Assembly (NCBI GenBank): GCA_034440575.1
Contig: JAOTOL010001644.1
Coordinates: 3,800,001 to 3,864,000 of the forward strand
DNA from: Imbricaverruca yamaguchii
Lineage: Eukaryota; Arthropoda; Thecostraca; Neoverrucidae
Direction of reading: 5' to 3'
Length of the DNA stretch: 64,000 nt
Shown: positions 1 through 11,985 of the stretch, one piece after another
How positions within the stretch are numbered: the first letter of the stretch is position 1
Layout: the number at the start of each line of letters is the position of its first letter
Notes under the pieces: model-generated
Database searches by the model: none
Told to the model about the DNA's origin: nothing
Seen by the model: the letters and a program-made list of their open reading frames with translations, nothing else
Made by a program: the position numbers and the translations under genes

Positions 1-11
1 ACAGAGTGCAG
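1..11 (+). CDS. 3' tip of an upstream exon
   Basis: The first 11 bases end in GCAG followed at position 12 by GTGAGC, a consensus 5' splice site. This suggests the window opens at the very end of an exon of the same plus-strand gene whose later exons follow. Too little sequence is present to fix a frame. Confidence 0.3.
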
Positions 12-319
12 GTGAGCGCTCAGGCCAACGCTTGCTGCTGGAGCGAGTGCGCCGTTGTAGGTCAGCCGGAGCCTAGTGCGAATATCGCCTTGGTCTGAAT
101 ATCGCCGTTGTGCGCAGATTATTACTTATACGATGCAGGCCGCTGAGGACATGACATGGACATGGACCCCGACGCTAGTACGACCGACGAACGGTAGTAT
201 GACGGTAGTATCGGGTCTCTGTATGACCGACGTATTCGACGCGCCCGTGAGCACAAATAGCAAATAACAATAGACCCGGACTGTAGTCGCCATCCGCTAA
301 CCGACTCCTGTTCTGGCAG

Positions 320-500
320 CGCGGTAGGGAATCTGGAGGATCTGCGTAAGCAGCTGAGTCGGCTGACCTGTGCGCCGCCCGAGGGCGTGGCTGAGGGCGT
401 GGCGTCGCAGCCCAGCACGCCCGTCTTCTCAGCCGCGTCGGCCGCCGACATGCAGGAGCTGAACCGGCGTCTGGCCGGCATGACCAGCACCCAGGGCTCG
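320..500 (+). CDS. Exon a of the plus-strand gene
   Basis: Acceptor CTGTTCTGGCAG ends at 319; donor GTGAGT starts at 501. It encodes about 60 residues including NLEDLRKQLSRLT and DMQELNRRLAG. It enters with one base of a split codon and exits in phase 0. Confidence 0.6.
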
Positions 501-3500
501 GTGAGTAGCGCGCCGCCCTGCCGCGGCTGGACTGTGCATGGGCGCGCTGTCGGACGGCACCACCGGTCTGACGGTCCGAGCGGACGCACGACTAATGCTG
601 GCGACGGCGACGTCGGCTGCGGCTGCGGCCGGTCGCCGGGGAAACCGCACCGCAGATCCCGGGGTTGCTGCACTCAGTCGCGCCAAGCATCGGCGGCCTG
701 TTCTAACGATGGTCTGCGACTGAATATGTAGCTAAAATCCGTTGTCACTGCTGGTGTTGCTGCAGCCGTACTGTGACTGACGGCACGGACGTGTCTGGGC
801 GAGGATGGTCCGAGCCAAACAGGTCAGCTCGGTGTCTGGGTGTGCACGAGGAAGACTCACGTGTCGCACATGTCGCAGGGATGTGTGTGCGTGTGTGTGC
901 GTGTGATTGTGAGGATAACTCGAGCAGGGGTGTCTAGCACACGTCACGTCAGTGTTGTGGCGTGTGTGAGCGGCGGGTAACGGTGTCTGCTGCGGCGGGC
1001 CCAGGACACGTTGACGACCAGCTCCCGTGCGGGCGTGTTGCGGCCCTGGAGCTGGCATTGCGAGCAGCCGGCGACAGCCGGCACCTCGCCGCCCGCCGTG
1101 CTGCTCTTCGCTCCAGTCCCGCTCGCTGTGAGTCGGCCGCACCAGCTCCGCTGTCGCCCGGTCTCCGGCAATGTGGTCCCGTCTCCGGTAGCGTCACCCA
1201 GTCTCCTGCGGCACCCGTCTGCCTCGTCTTCTGACCGGTGGTTGCTGCAGAAGATAACTGCGACATGGCAGGCGACGCCGGTCCTCTCTTGCCGTATCGA
1301 AGTCTGCTTCTGGCGCCTCTGCGCTGCTTGCTCGGCCGTTTTTCGGTTCCTCGTCTGGTTGTTTTGGTTCAGTTCCCGAACACGCTACGTGGCATTGCTG
1401 CACCGTTTTTTTCCACGTCTGATTGTGGTTTTCTGCTGACTGATGGTGCCGACTGGAGGTGCCTCGTGCCTCGCATGACATCTACTCGCTACACACACGC
1501 CATTATTATGTTCCACCCGGCCCCGGTGACACTGCGCGTGTCACGTAAGCACGTTCTGTTGTGCTAGCATATCTGCATATCTGCATATTATGGTGCATAG
1601 GTCCATCGTAAATTAGTTTTTTGTTGGCTTCTTTGTTGCAGGTCAACACTGCATATGCGAAGCTAAGTAATTCATCGGTTTTCACATCATCTCGATTTCT
1701 CGCGATATTTTTCGTTGCTTTCTGCATGTCCGTTGCAGCAGTGTTGAGACCACAGCTAGTCGCACTCCACACAGACTTAATGATTTGACTTAATGATTTG
1801 ATTTTATTTATTTATTTTGGTTTGATCGATTTCCTACTTTTGGTTTGATTTTGATTTGATCGAGAGACTGGCGATATTCAGATGGTTGTTCTCTAGCGTC
1901 TTGCTTCTGTGATCGACCTACCAAATGATGCTACAGTTGTAGATGCTTCGTCGATCGGCGCATCGTCACTTGCGGCTGCGGATAGCCTTTGGTGGGAGCC
2001 TTCGAGAGGCGGACCGCACTTCAGCTGGCGTGACCTAACCTGACCTGATCTGATCTGACCTAGTCCAACTAACCTACAGACGTCATCCGTAGCGAGGTGT
2101 GTCGACTCGGAGCTGGCAGTGGCGGCCGGCCGGACTGGCCCTGACGGGCTTAGCTCCCAGCAGCACCTCGTGCAGGTCAGTCCCCGAGTACACGGTGCGG
2201 TCTGACCGTGGACAGTGGTCCGCTCCAGCTGATCAGCAGTCCCCGATCACACGGTGCGGTCTGACCGTGGACAGGGGTCCGCTCCAGCTGATCAGCAGTC
2301 CCCGATCACATGGTGCGATCTGACCGTGAACAGTGGTCCGCTCCAGCTGATCAGCAGTCCCCGATCACACGGTGCGGTCTGACCGTGGACAGTGGTCCGC
2401 TCCAGCTGATCAGCAGTCCGCACTGTCGTAGGCCATATACGACCTTTGAACTCGCGTATTAACGGCATGTCGGCTGTGTGTAACTCATCGCTGGACTAGT
2501 GAAGCTAATGTGTCTTGGGTCGTAGGGAGATTGGATAAAACAGCATCCCCTCCGAAGCTCCTCATTCGAATAGCTCATTGAGCATGTCAACTGCGCATCA
2601 GCTTCTTGAGCTGTTTTACGGCGCATTCGTGCCCTCTCGAATTGTTCCCCGGGTTGACGGGAGTCCTGGAGGATGAGGTTCCCCGTCGCACAGTGCTAGT
2701 TGCGACGAGGAGCAACACGCCTCGTTGGTCCTGATATCCCGGAGGGGCGGGCGAACCAGTAGCCCCCCCCTCCCCTAGGTCAAGCGGCCGGTCGCCTCGG
2801 GTCGGGGACGTGGGGTTATTCCCAGCTCCCGCCGGTCCGGCCGACATGGCCCGAGAGGTGGGCGGCGCTGTTAGTGTGATCTGGGTGGTGAATCCCTCCC
2901 GGCCGTACGAAGGCGCCACCTTATATAATTCTTCGGGTGTCTGGCGTCCTCCAGTTTGCGGGTCTCAGGCGTCCCCAGTAAAGCCCCTATGTGTTGGGCC
3001 CGTAGCGAGGAGCTGAATAAAACAACACTTATATGGATACTTACAATCGTCCCCTGGCCCCTCACTCGAGGTCCAGACCCTTCGTCCCCCGTTCGGAGAT
3101 ATGGCCCAAACGAGACTGTGTCGCGTAGGGCCCACGAGGACAGCGTACACACAATCGATACTTTGGACACGCAAGTACCGCCTCGTCATCAACTACCTCG
3201 AGTCCGCGTATCTTGATTCTCAAATGAACCGACCCAGAAGAGAAATTATCAATGCTTTCCCCTTTTCAGTGCAAGTGAGGATGCGACTGTTTTGGGTGTG
3301 TGGTGCGCTGTGACAGGTTGTGGGATGAAGGTATCCAGGCCGAAATTCGTAATGGAGAGGATGCGACGAGAGCCCGAGAACTAGATAAACGGCCAACGGC
3401 TTGTACTATGGGTCGTATACTGCATGCGGTTTTCAGTCATATACGATGCAGTGTCGAACACGATGCGGTGCCAGGTTGTGACGGCGTCTCCGTGCTGTGG

Positions 3501-6500
3501 TGACGTTGTTATGTTGTGACGACGTTGTCATACTGAGACATTCCCGTGCTGTGACGACGCTGCCATGTTGTGACGACGTTCCCATGATGTGACTACGTTG
3601 AGTGCTGTGACATCGTCGCCGTGCTGTGACGACGTTTTCCGTGCTATGGCAACGTTGTCATGCTGTGACGTTTCCGTGCTGTGACGACGTTGTCATGCTG
3701 TGACGACGTTTCCGTGTTGTGACGTTTCCGTGCTGTGAGAACGTCATGCTGTAACGTTTCCGTGCTGTGACAACGTTGCCGTTGCGTATTGTAGCAAGCA
3801 GTGTCTTACAGATGGTGATAAGTTCCTACGTGATGGTATAAAATGCATGCACGCATTTAGCTGAATTGGTGGTAGGCTTGAGAATAATGCGATTATCGGG
3901 CTGATGCTGTTTTCGGTGCGGCCATGCTTAGTGGTGTTTAATTAACAGCCGCGCGTTGCTGTGTGCCGCTGCTTTTTCGGTGAAGCCGTGCGCTGTTGGG
4001 TGTGGCTGTTGTGTCGGACCGAGCATGCACTGCAGTGAGCTGCTGCAGCCCGCGGCGGTGCCACGTCGTCACCTCTGCCGCTGGGGCCGCGGCCGTGGCC
4101 GGTCCGGCCGGCCGATCTGTGGCCGCCGTCCGGCCTACGGTGCATGTCCAACCTGACCAGTAACCGGGCGTCCGCCTCGCGTCTGTCCGGGAATGCCGCG
4201 CTCGATCGGCCGCCGACCGGCCGCCCTCTGGCGGCCGTGTGTAACCGGCTCTGCTGTCCGTAGTCGGCCCACGCGCTGGACGTGCCGGCCACCCCTGGTC
4301 TGCTTGTCACGCCTCCCACCCCTCGCCGCGGTCGTACGCAGGTGACGACTCCATTCTCTGTCTGTGTCGCTGCTCGGCGCTCGCCTGCCTGCTCGCCTGC
4401 TCGCCTGCCCGCCTGCCTGCTCGCCTGCCCGCCTGCCTGCTCGCCTGCCCGCCTGCCTGCTCACCTGCCTGTTCGCCTGAGCTCGCCTGAGCTCGCTCTC
4501 TGTAGCACTGTCGCCTCGGTTGCTGTGCTTGCGGAGTGCGGCCGTGTGGTAGTGACGGCTCCATGGAGGTGACGTCGACATCCAGACGGGCTCGGCATGT
4601 ATCGGGTGGTTATGTGATCTTGCGGCGGTGTGCGGCGCAGGCTGTACCCGACGCCGGGTCCATGCCGCTCGACTGTAGATACTGAACAGGCACATGGTAT
4701 CGCTACTGTAAATACTGAACAGATACATGGTATCGCTAGCGCTGTGTACGCCATTTAGTATGTGTATACATGGCTGTTATGGTCCGGGGGCTTTGATGCG
4801 TGGCAAATGCATTTTGTAACGCTGTCGGCCCGGTTTATGGCCACACTTACACTTTGTACTGTTAACAAACGAGTCATGATAACGGTGGGCGCTAAATGAC
4901 CAACCATGGTCGATGCGCCCTAAAACCACAATCACACGAGTCATGATAACGGAATGCATATTTGTCGGCAATGGCAGGAGACGTCAGCAAAAAAATCGGA
5001 GTATAATACTTGCCCTTCATTTGCACTATTTGGAAAAAAATGACAAAAACAACGCTGCTCACAAGCAAATAGCTTCTTTTGTAGACATGTTCTATAGTCT
5101 CTGTGTCTATGTACATTTGATGTAGCATTTGACGCCTTGTATGTTATCAAAATGTATCAATTGATGGAGTGGCTCAGTCTCAGGATTAGCCATGCGTTTT
5201 TGTTTTGCTGTCGCATGTTTGTTTGAAGGCAAGGTTTCCCATCCTTGTCTAGATGTACGTACCCATATTCTGGCACAGCTTATTCAGTTTTCTGCGGCGA
5301 CTGGTTGGACCGATTAAGGCGACGTGTTTGACAGTATAATTAGTCTGGGTCGATATTATATTGGCTGTTAAGATAACTAATTTGTATTTTGTTAAATTGA
5401 ATGCTTCTGTTAGACCGCCATGATATTCATAAAATAATGGACGACCTGTTTATTACCAAATGCGCGCCGACCGCTCCGTATGTGTGATCATTTCGTTTTT
5501 AATTCATGGGTATATTCATCAACTCTCGTGATACGTCAATGTCAGCACTAAATACTTCGGCTGGCTGAAAGGCTCGGAAACTGGACGAGCAAATATCGGG
5601 CCTGTGTAGCTTTCCAGCCAGCCTGGAAGTTCTTTGGGATGTCGATCCCCTTCTAGGATATATAAGATGTGCCCTTCCTGTATTGTCGGTAATTTGTGTT
5701 TACATTGCTCAGCAGCTGGTGGTGCCAGTGGTCAGTTGTGCTTCTCCGGTTGTTCCTGACGTAGTTTGAGAGACTGGGGAGCTTAGCTTAGAGACCAAGA
5801 TAGCCGAGCGCGACAAATGCGCCAGGATGACTTCCGAGGATGGTGGCACCGAAGAATAGCGGTGTCGATTTTTTTTGTCACCGGAACTAGTGTGTACTAG
5901 CTGGATAAAAATTCCACTTTTATTTTTGGTTCTGGGATACATGCGAACTGTTTAGGATCGCATGCACGCAAGCTGTTACCTTGTATATATTGGCCAGGGT
6001 TTTGCTGGCATAGCTTCCATTAGATATAGTCTGGCATGTCTACTTATTTTTAGTCCTCACGACTGGTTCAGATTTCTCGCGTCCCGACGTAATCCGGATC
6101 AAGCGCTGGTCCCAACAGTTCATGTCCTGACGTGGTCAACTCAGAGTGGTGCTTTAGTGCCGGCCGGGCAGCAGGCCGCCTTAGGCGTGCATCTGTCATG
6201 TGCGCTGTTACCGGGGACCCTGGGTTTCGGACCTAACCTGGTCATTGTTCACCACTGCTTAGCCCTCTAACTTGAAGATTATTCTTGAGCCCTGGGGCCT
6301 GAATGGGTGATGCCCTTGTCTACTATAGAGTGATGTCGAGGGTCTACCATGGAGTGATGCTGAGGGTCTACCATGGGGTGATGACCAGGGTCTACCATGG
6401 GGTGATGCAGAGCGTCTATCATGGATGACTGGACCATCGACAGTTAATCTCGATTGATACAGTGCGATCGGTGTGGGTTTTTTTCACTGGTGGGCTGTCG

Positions 6501-9500
6501 GTGTCGTCCCATGCTGTGGACCGTGAGACTCGTCGCACGGTGGGCTGTCAGTGTCGTCCCATGCTGTGGGCCTGGGTGATGAGTGGCCCCGCTGCGCCGT
6601 ACACTCGCACGCCTGCCAGCCCCCTCCCGGTCGTCCAGATCGCGTGTGTACATGTGAGTTTCTTCCGACCGCATGGACCACACGCATCGACTGAGTTGTG
6701 CACACTGTGCATTGTGAGGACATTTGGAGTTTCGCATCGATGAGCATCACATGCACTTGCATGCAGTTTCGGGCGGGTGGTTGTACACCACAGCCACACA
6801 TTGAACGGAAATGATAATTTTCCCAAGTCATAGGCAAAGCGCCAGTTTTCTTTCCTCTTGTGAAATGATCCAAGGCACGCTAAGTCCATTTTCAATTGGG
6901 ATTCTTTCACTTTTACTTCATTAGAACGACTTAGCGATCATCGGCTCAGCTATTCCTTGGGGATATTACCGAGTAGTACAGCTGCAATGGGGGTGTGGTG
7001 ATGCTTCCCCTTTGTTGGTAAGCAGCATATTAGTGCTTACATCATCGTGTACATCACACACCTAACGAGGTAAAGTTTCACGCGAGTTCTGGGTGGTGCG
7101 AACATCCATTTAATCGGCCCGAAAGCTGATCAAAGGTATGGTTCTGACTAGCTGGAAATTCTACTTTAACTCGCCTTCCTCCCTCCCTCTCAACACACGC
7201 TATGAGCGCTATATGACCAACATGGTCGATGCGCCCCAAGCCCAAATAATCCACTAACTCAACACACGTTAAAGTGTCACAGTTGTGCGTCGAACATGGC
7301 GTGTCGGGTAGCGTCGGTGCTGACTGTGATCCGTGTCGGTGCCGCTGCTCAGAGCACCTCGGATGTCTCGCGCTCGGCGAGCAGCACCGAGACAGCCGGC
7401 AGCGACCGCAGGAAGGCGCCGCCTCTGCTGCTGGCCGACCTGGAGAAGGAGCTCAACAAATTGCACAGCAAACACCCCTTGGTCAGTCGCCTCCTAGACA
7501 AACATCTCGCCCAACCCTACCGTGTACCTGGAGATGGTAACGTCCTAGCTGTGGCATCCCTTTACAACGATGGCCTGATCCGTGGTACTGCCGCGTGCAG
7601 GCCGGTGCTTAATGGATCATATATTGACGCCGTCTGCTCATGGGCGCTGTATGACAAGCAGTCGAAGCGCCTCTAAGCCCAAATAACCAACCAACCGACG
7701 CCGTCTGATCTGGCTGCTGTGGTGGTAGCCGACTTGGCCTCGCGTCTCCACCGTGACCCGATACCGCCACACTGTGACCCGACACCACGCGCCAGTCTCT
7801 GGCTGTGTGACGTGATCAGCGCGTCTCCACCGTGACCCGATACCGCCCCACTGTGACCCGACACCACGCGCCAGTCTCTGGCTGTGTGACGTGATCAGCG
7901 CGTCTCCACCGTGACCCGATACCGCCCCACTGTGACCCGACACCACGCGCCAGTCTCTAGCTGTGTGACGTGATCAGCGCGTCTCCACCGTGACCCGATA
8001 CCGCCCCACTGTGACCCGACACCACGCGCCAGTCTCTGGCTGTGTGACGTGATCAGCGCGTCTCCACCGTGACCCGATACCGCCCCACTGTGACCCGACA
8101 CCACGCGCCAGTCTCTAGCTGTGTGACGTGATCAGCGCGTCTCCACCGTGACCCGATACCGCCCCACTGTGACCCGACACCACGCGCCAGTCTCTGGCTG
8201 TGTGACGTGATCAGCGCGTCTCCACCGTGACCCGATACCGCCCCACTGTGACCCGACACCACGCGCCAGTCTCTAGCTGTGTGACGTGATCAGCGCGTCT
8301 CCACCGTGACCCGATACCGCCCCACTGTGACCCGACACCACGCGCCAGTCTCTGGCTGTGTGACGTGATCAGCGCGTCTCCACCGTGACCCGATACCGCC
8401 CCACTGTGACCCGACACCACGCGCCAGTCTCTAGCTGTGTGACGTGATCAGCGTGTGACGGTCAGCCGCCGTCGTTGCAGCACCAGGTGTCGTCGACGCC
8501 CATGCTGGTGCAGGACGAGTGGACGCAGTCGGAGGGCGGCGCGGTCGGCCAGTGGGACACGGTCGGCCCTATCGACACCACGCGCACCCAGCCCATCCAG
8601 CTGGTCACCTTCCAGACACAGAGCAGCGGTAACAGCAGTGAGTGTGGCGCTCCCTGACCCGGTCTGACCCGACCAGCCGGCTAACCGGCTATTGCCAGGC
8701 AGTTGGCAATGTGCATAGGTATTCAGTGGGGTCGAATCAGGGTGGGGAAATGTACTGATACTGTTTTTTTTTGTCATCCAGAACTGTATCATCTCCGGAG
8801 AACTATCATCATCTTGTCCGCACTGGTGCCGTTCACAATTATTATAAGGTTACTGTTGTTAATAACAGGTCCAAAGCTCACTGGAAAGTATAAAAGAGAA
8901 CTTCTGTCACAGAGTCACGGATCGCATGTCACAAAGTGAACGGAAATTATCCGAATGGTATGGCCTTTTTCTGTATCCAGGATTCCAAAATATAAATACG
9001 ACCCCGTGTGAAATATTCGTGAAGCTGGTGCTTTAAGATGAACTTTAAGTGCAGTAAAGTGAGTGTTAAATGTGATAGGTGTGCAATTCCGTAATGTGTG
9101 TGATATATGCCGTGCATTAGGCAATTCAACGCAAGTGCAATCCGGAATCGTCTGCCTCTGCTGCCCCGCCTGCCAACCCCGGTAAGCGTCAGATGCAGTC
9201 CAACCTGACCTGATCCTGGAGAGAGCCGTCCACGGACCCGGATACCCCGGCATGGTCTGACCTGATCTGTGACCTGACCATTGGCAGCGCCGTCTATGGA
9301 CCCGGGCACCCCGGTGCGGTCTGACCTGACCTCTGACCTGACCTGTGACCTGACCATCGGCAGCGCCGTCCACTGACCCGGACACCCCGGTGCGTCGCGG
9401 TCGGTTCGCCATCACCCGGACGGTGGCCCCGTCGTCCCCGCCGCCGGCGCCGCCGGTCACCGAGCCGACGAGCGTAGAGCAGATGCCGCTCTACGTGGAG

Positions 9501-11404
9501 CTGCTCGACAGGTGAGCTGCCGGCCCGGCCGGAGACGGCGGGTGTCGTCACGCCAGCCGCGGCGCGACCGCCGCTGCTGCGCCAAACCCACATACTGATG
9601 TCGCTGTCCGGAACTATTCCGCTGTGCTGCCGAAGTAAGGTAAGCTTGAGCAGTTTGTTGGAGTTTGAAGTCCTCTGGTGTCAAATTTCCGCAATGGGCA
9701 TGCCAGATCGTGTCAGTTTAGCGCAGTGTAGTTTGGAATTGGTCCTGCGGATTGGACACCGGTTAACGTACTTCCATCAGAGATGGTTCAATATGCATCT
9801 GTCAAAATTAGTTGCAGTTTTATCGAAGTGAACGCTGCATGGATTTAACCCCATTGCGCCGATGTATCGAGATCGGTCCAAATTGGCGCGGAAACGGGTA
9901 TGATCCTATCGAGATCTGATGCGAGAAACCTGTTTATTGTCCTGTCAGTTGTGAATGGTTGCGACATCCGTTTCACAATGGCTGTTAGATCATAGTCAGA
10001 TACACTATTTAGCACGTTGTGGCGCTGTGCACATTGACTGCATTGTCAAAACGTTGCAGAAGGTAGCAGATGACCCCCTGTGGTGTTAATAGTGGCTACA
10101 GTTTAGGTACGATCATTATTTGCGACAAAGAGTAGCGGGGCATGATGATACGCCATAAGAACACGCTCGGTGAGCAAAGGGTAAACCAATGCAAAGATTA
10201 GGTCAAATGTGAGGATTTCAAACACCTGGCAGTTGGTGTTCCTTGCATCCGTAATACTGTGCCGATTGTGCGCGCGCAAATGGATATAATAGGCGCCGTG
10301 CGTCGTGCGGCCTCTAGCTTTCCCCGCCGTGCTTGAAGGGACTGGAAGGCGACTGTTCGCGTGTTGCGCTCAGCGGTGTCAGCTCGCAGCGTCGTGAAAT
10401 CATTATTTCGGCGTAGTGCTGTGTGTATTTCGGCGTAGTGCTGTGTGTATGGGAATGAGATAGTTGACACTGTGTAAGGGAGCGCCATTCAAATTGCCTG
10501 CGCGAATGGGTTATGTGTTCGTGACGTCGAAGGTGTTTTTGACGTGACGGCGAACGACGGGTGGCGTGACGGCAAACCACGAAGTTTGGTTCGTCACTTT
10601 GTGAATGCGACTCGCCGTTGTATTTGTGTAGGAGAGCAGACCGGCGAGAGGGTAGATCATCAATGGGAAATATCAGCGCTTGGATGAGATGCTTCGCTTT
10701 GCTTGCTGGTAGGCTATTCCTAAATTTGGGAATGGTGATAAGGCCACTCGCAGGCTGCACCACCTTGATAGTTTGCTTTTGCATGCTTGGATTTCTGTCC
10801 AGATATATGGCCAATATTTGTATGTCTTCAGCTGGCTATAAGACATTTTGATGGGACATTAAGTCCTTTTAATGTAGCACTTGTGCCAGAAAGTATCAGT
10901 TCAGCTTAGTCTGATCTATTTTAAGTCGTTCAAAGTGAGCTAGTTCGAGCGGGCCGGAGATGTGAGGCTAGTCTCCGCAATCAGACGGAGTCTGGTGGGA
11001 CTTCAAACGTGGGCGCCACGCTGGGTAGTATGGGCGTCACCAGAGCTCGATACGATAGGGGACACACAGGTTAAATAGTGGATCTTTACCAAGAAGCTTG
11101 AACAGAATCGGCGCCAATGACGTGACTTCAACTTTTGACCAGGCTGAAGTCTTCATCATGTACTCTGGGGCTGTCTGCCGCAAATCCAGGTACCCAGTGG
11201 CAGGAGTGAGCAATGTTCAGACTTGTACACCCACATGCCGTATAGCCTGTCCCATGAAATTAGGTGACCACTGACGCACCTCTGCGGCTGACCGACAGAC
11301 AGCGACAGATCATGTCTGAGCTGATGCGGCACCAAGAGGAGGAGCGCGAACGGATGATCCGCGACTTGACCCAGCAGCACCGGCCCACACCGGACGACGG
11401 CTGA
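320..11404 (+). CDS. C-terminal part of an unrecognised large protein (six exons; WNK-like kinase tail is one hypothesis)
   Basis: Join 320-500, 2080-2175, 7353-7481, 8481-8637, 9364-9511, 11299-11404. Every exon has an AG acceptor and GT donor, all five junctions keep phase, and the sum gives 271 codons plus TGA at 11402-11404. The protein is Ser/Thr/Pro-rich and low-complexity, with three short amphipathic LxxLxxxL stretches (NLEDLRKQLSRLT, DMQELNRRLAG, LLADLEKELNKLH), a basic RGRFAITRT segment, and a charged C-terminal helix rich in E and R ending TPDDG. The RF-x-I tetrapeptide fits the RFx[V/I] docking motif bound by OSR1/SPAK kinases, and a C-terminal coiled coil also occurs in WNK kinases, but the kinase domain lies outside the window. 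I am confident this is a coding gene and unsure of its family. Its 3' end converges on PIGG. Confidence 0.65.
2080..2175 (+). CDS. Exon b of the plus-strand gene
   Basis: Acceptor CTAACCTACAG ends at 2079; donor GTCAGT starts at 2176. It holds 32 codons ending SSQQHLVQ, phase 0 at both ends. A 59-bp tandem array begins at this donor. Confidence 0.5.
2176..2420 (+). repeat. 59-bp minisatellite abutting the exon b donor
   Basis: About four copies of a 59-bp unit; the landmark CACGGTGCGG recurs at 2191, 2250, (CATGGTGCGA) 2309 and 2368. The array starts immediately after the exon end. The first unit carries CAGGTCAGTCCCC, which becomes CAGCAGTCCCC in later units, so the donor GT is present only in the first. 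Confidence 0.9.
3500..3780 (+). repeat. Degenerate TGCTGTGACGACGTT minisatellite
   Basis: Irregular tandem copies of a roughly 18-bp motif (GTGCTGTGACGACGTTnnC) with variable unit length. No coding potential is evident. Confidence 0.8.
4380..4475 (+). repeat. CTGCCTGCTCGC/CTGCCCGC low-complexity array
   Basis: Tandem CTGCCTGCTCGCCTGCCCGC-type units. All frames are open here because of composition, not because it is a gene. Confidence 0.85.
6310..6425 (+). repeat. 24-bp tandem repeat
   Basis: About four and a half copies of GGGTCTACCATGGGGTGATG plus four variable bases. Confidence 0.85.
7353..7481 (+). CDS. Exon c of the plus-strand gene
   Basis: Acceptor GCCGCTGCTCAG ends at 7352; donor GTCAGT starts at 7482. 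It has 43 codons, phase 0 at both ends, ending LADLEKELNKLHSKHPL. The frame stays open past the donor to a stop at about 7676, so an alternative read-through terminal exon is possible. Confidence 0.6.
7741..8452 (+). repeat. 79-bp minisatellite with 158-bp higher-order period
   Basis: Nine copies of a 79-bp unit (712 bp in total). Successive units alternate between GTCTCTGGCTG and GTCTCTAGCTG, so the true period is a 158-bp dimer. The array ends 28 bp before the acceptor-proximal edge of exon d. Copies are almost identical, implying recent amplification or ongoing homogenisation. Confidence 0.95.
8481..8637 (+). CDS. Exon d of the plus-strand gene
   Basis: Acceptor GCCGTCGTTGCAG ends at 8480; donor GTGAGT starts at 8638. 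It encodes HQVSSTPMLVQDEW through TFQTQSSGNS and leaves one base of a split Thr codon completed by the next exon. Rich in S, T and Q; probably disordered. Confidence 0.65.
9220..9363 (+). repeat. Tandem copies of the exon e 3' splice site and 5' exon edge
   Basis: Two upstream copies (about 72 bp each) of the motif made of GACCTGACCATTGGCAG plus GCCGTCnAnGGACCCGG and ACCCCGGTGCGG. They precede the real junction CATCGGCAG|CGCCGTCC and exon start at 9364. Each copy carries coding-like exon sequence, and the second also has the AG acceptor. Confidence 0.8.
9364..9511 (+). CDS. Exon e of the plus-strand gene (RFxI motif)
   Basis: Acceptor ends at 9363; donor GTGAGC starts at 9512. It encodes a proline-rich segment with RRGRFAITRTV followed by MPLYVELLDR. 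The last codon is split (AG|A) and completed by the terminal exon. RFAI matches the RFx[V/I] consensus for OSR1/SPAK docking; the functional meaning is inference. Confidence 0.65.
9512..11298 (+). other. Last intron of the plus-strand gene
   Basis: No exon is needed between 9511 and 11299, since the phases join directly. A short 22-bp duplication (TTTCGGCGTAGTGCTGTGTG) lies at 10405-10450. Nothing else recognised. Confidence 0.55.
11299..11404 (+). CDS. Terminal exon f of the plus-strand gene
   Basis: Acceptor GGCTGACCGACAG ends at 11298. It encodes QRQIMSELMRHQEEERERM, a strongly charged helix, then a short PTPDDG tail and TGA at 11402-11404. The heptad-like E/R pattern suggests a C-terminal coiled coil. 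Confidence 0.65.
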
Positions 11405-11576
11405 GCGCTCCGCACCGGGCCAGCTCCTAGTTCTGTTTGTTTTCTATCTCAGGGTATTGTGGAACTTGTTAGCGAGTAGGCGCGGGCTCTCCCCGGCCGG
11501 CTATTGTTACCGAGAGATAGTTTCCAGCCACTTAACTATCGTGCTTTCATTGTTTTCGCAGCGCTAGTCCGAAAGG

Positions 11577-11985
11577 TCAGGGCAGCGTTGGGTGGCCAGA
11601 GCGGCGTATGTGACGTCAGGTCGGCATCTGCGAGGTCAGGGCGGCGTTGGGTGGCCAGTGCGGCGTCTGTGGTGTCAGAGCGGCGTTGGGTGGCCAGAGC
11701 GGCGTATTTGAGGCCAGGGCGACGTTGGGCGGTCAGGTGCGCTGTGAGGCCGAGGTGGCGCCTGTGACGCCGGGGCGGTGTCTGTGAGGTCAGGGCGACG
11801 TTGGGCGGTCAGGTGCGCTGTGAGGCCGAGGTGGCGCCTGTGACGCCGGGGCGGTGTCTGTGAGGCCAGGGTGACGTTGGGCGGTCAGGTGCGCTGTGAG
11901 GCCGAGGTGGCGCCTGTGACGCCGGGGCGGTGTCTGTGAGGTCAGGGCGACGTTGGGCGGTCAGGTGCGCTGTGAGGCCAAGGTG
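11577..11985 (+). repeat. 76-bp minisatellite preceded by irregular shorter copies
   Basis: The landmark GACGTTGGGCGGTCAGGTGC recurs at 11721, 11797, 11873 and 11949, giving a 76-bp period. Positions 11577-11720 hold shorter related units (GCGGCGTTGGGTGGCCAG). It lies between the two convergent genes. Confidence 0.9.

Larger units (their letters stand above)
2421..7352 (+). other. Long intron of the plus-strand gene with minor repeats
   Basis: I see no convincing exon here. It contains a degenerate run of roughly 18-bp TGCTGTGACGACGTT units (3500-3780), a CTGCCTGCTCGC low-complexity run (4380-4475), a 24-bp array GGGTCTACCATGGGGTGATG (about 6310-6425) and a 57-bp direct duplication (6486-6590). 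Otherwise no recognised feature. Confidence 0.6.
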
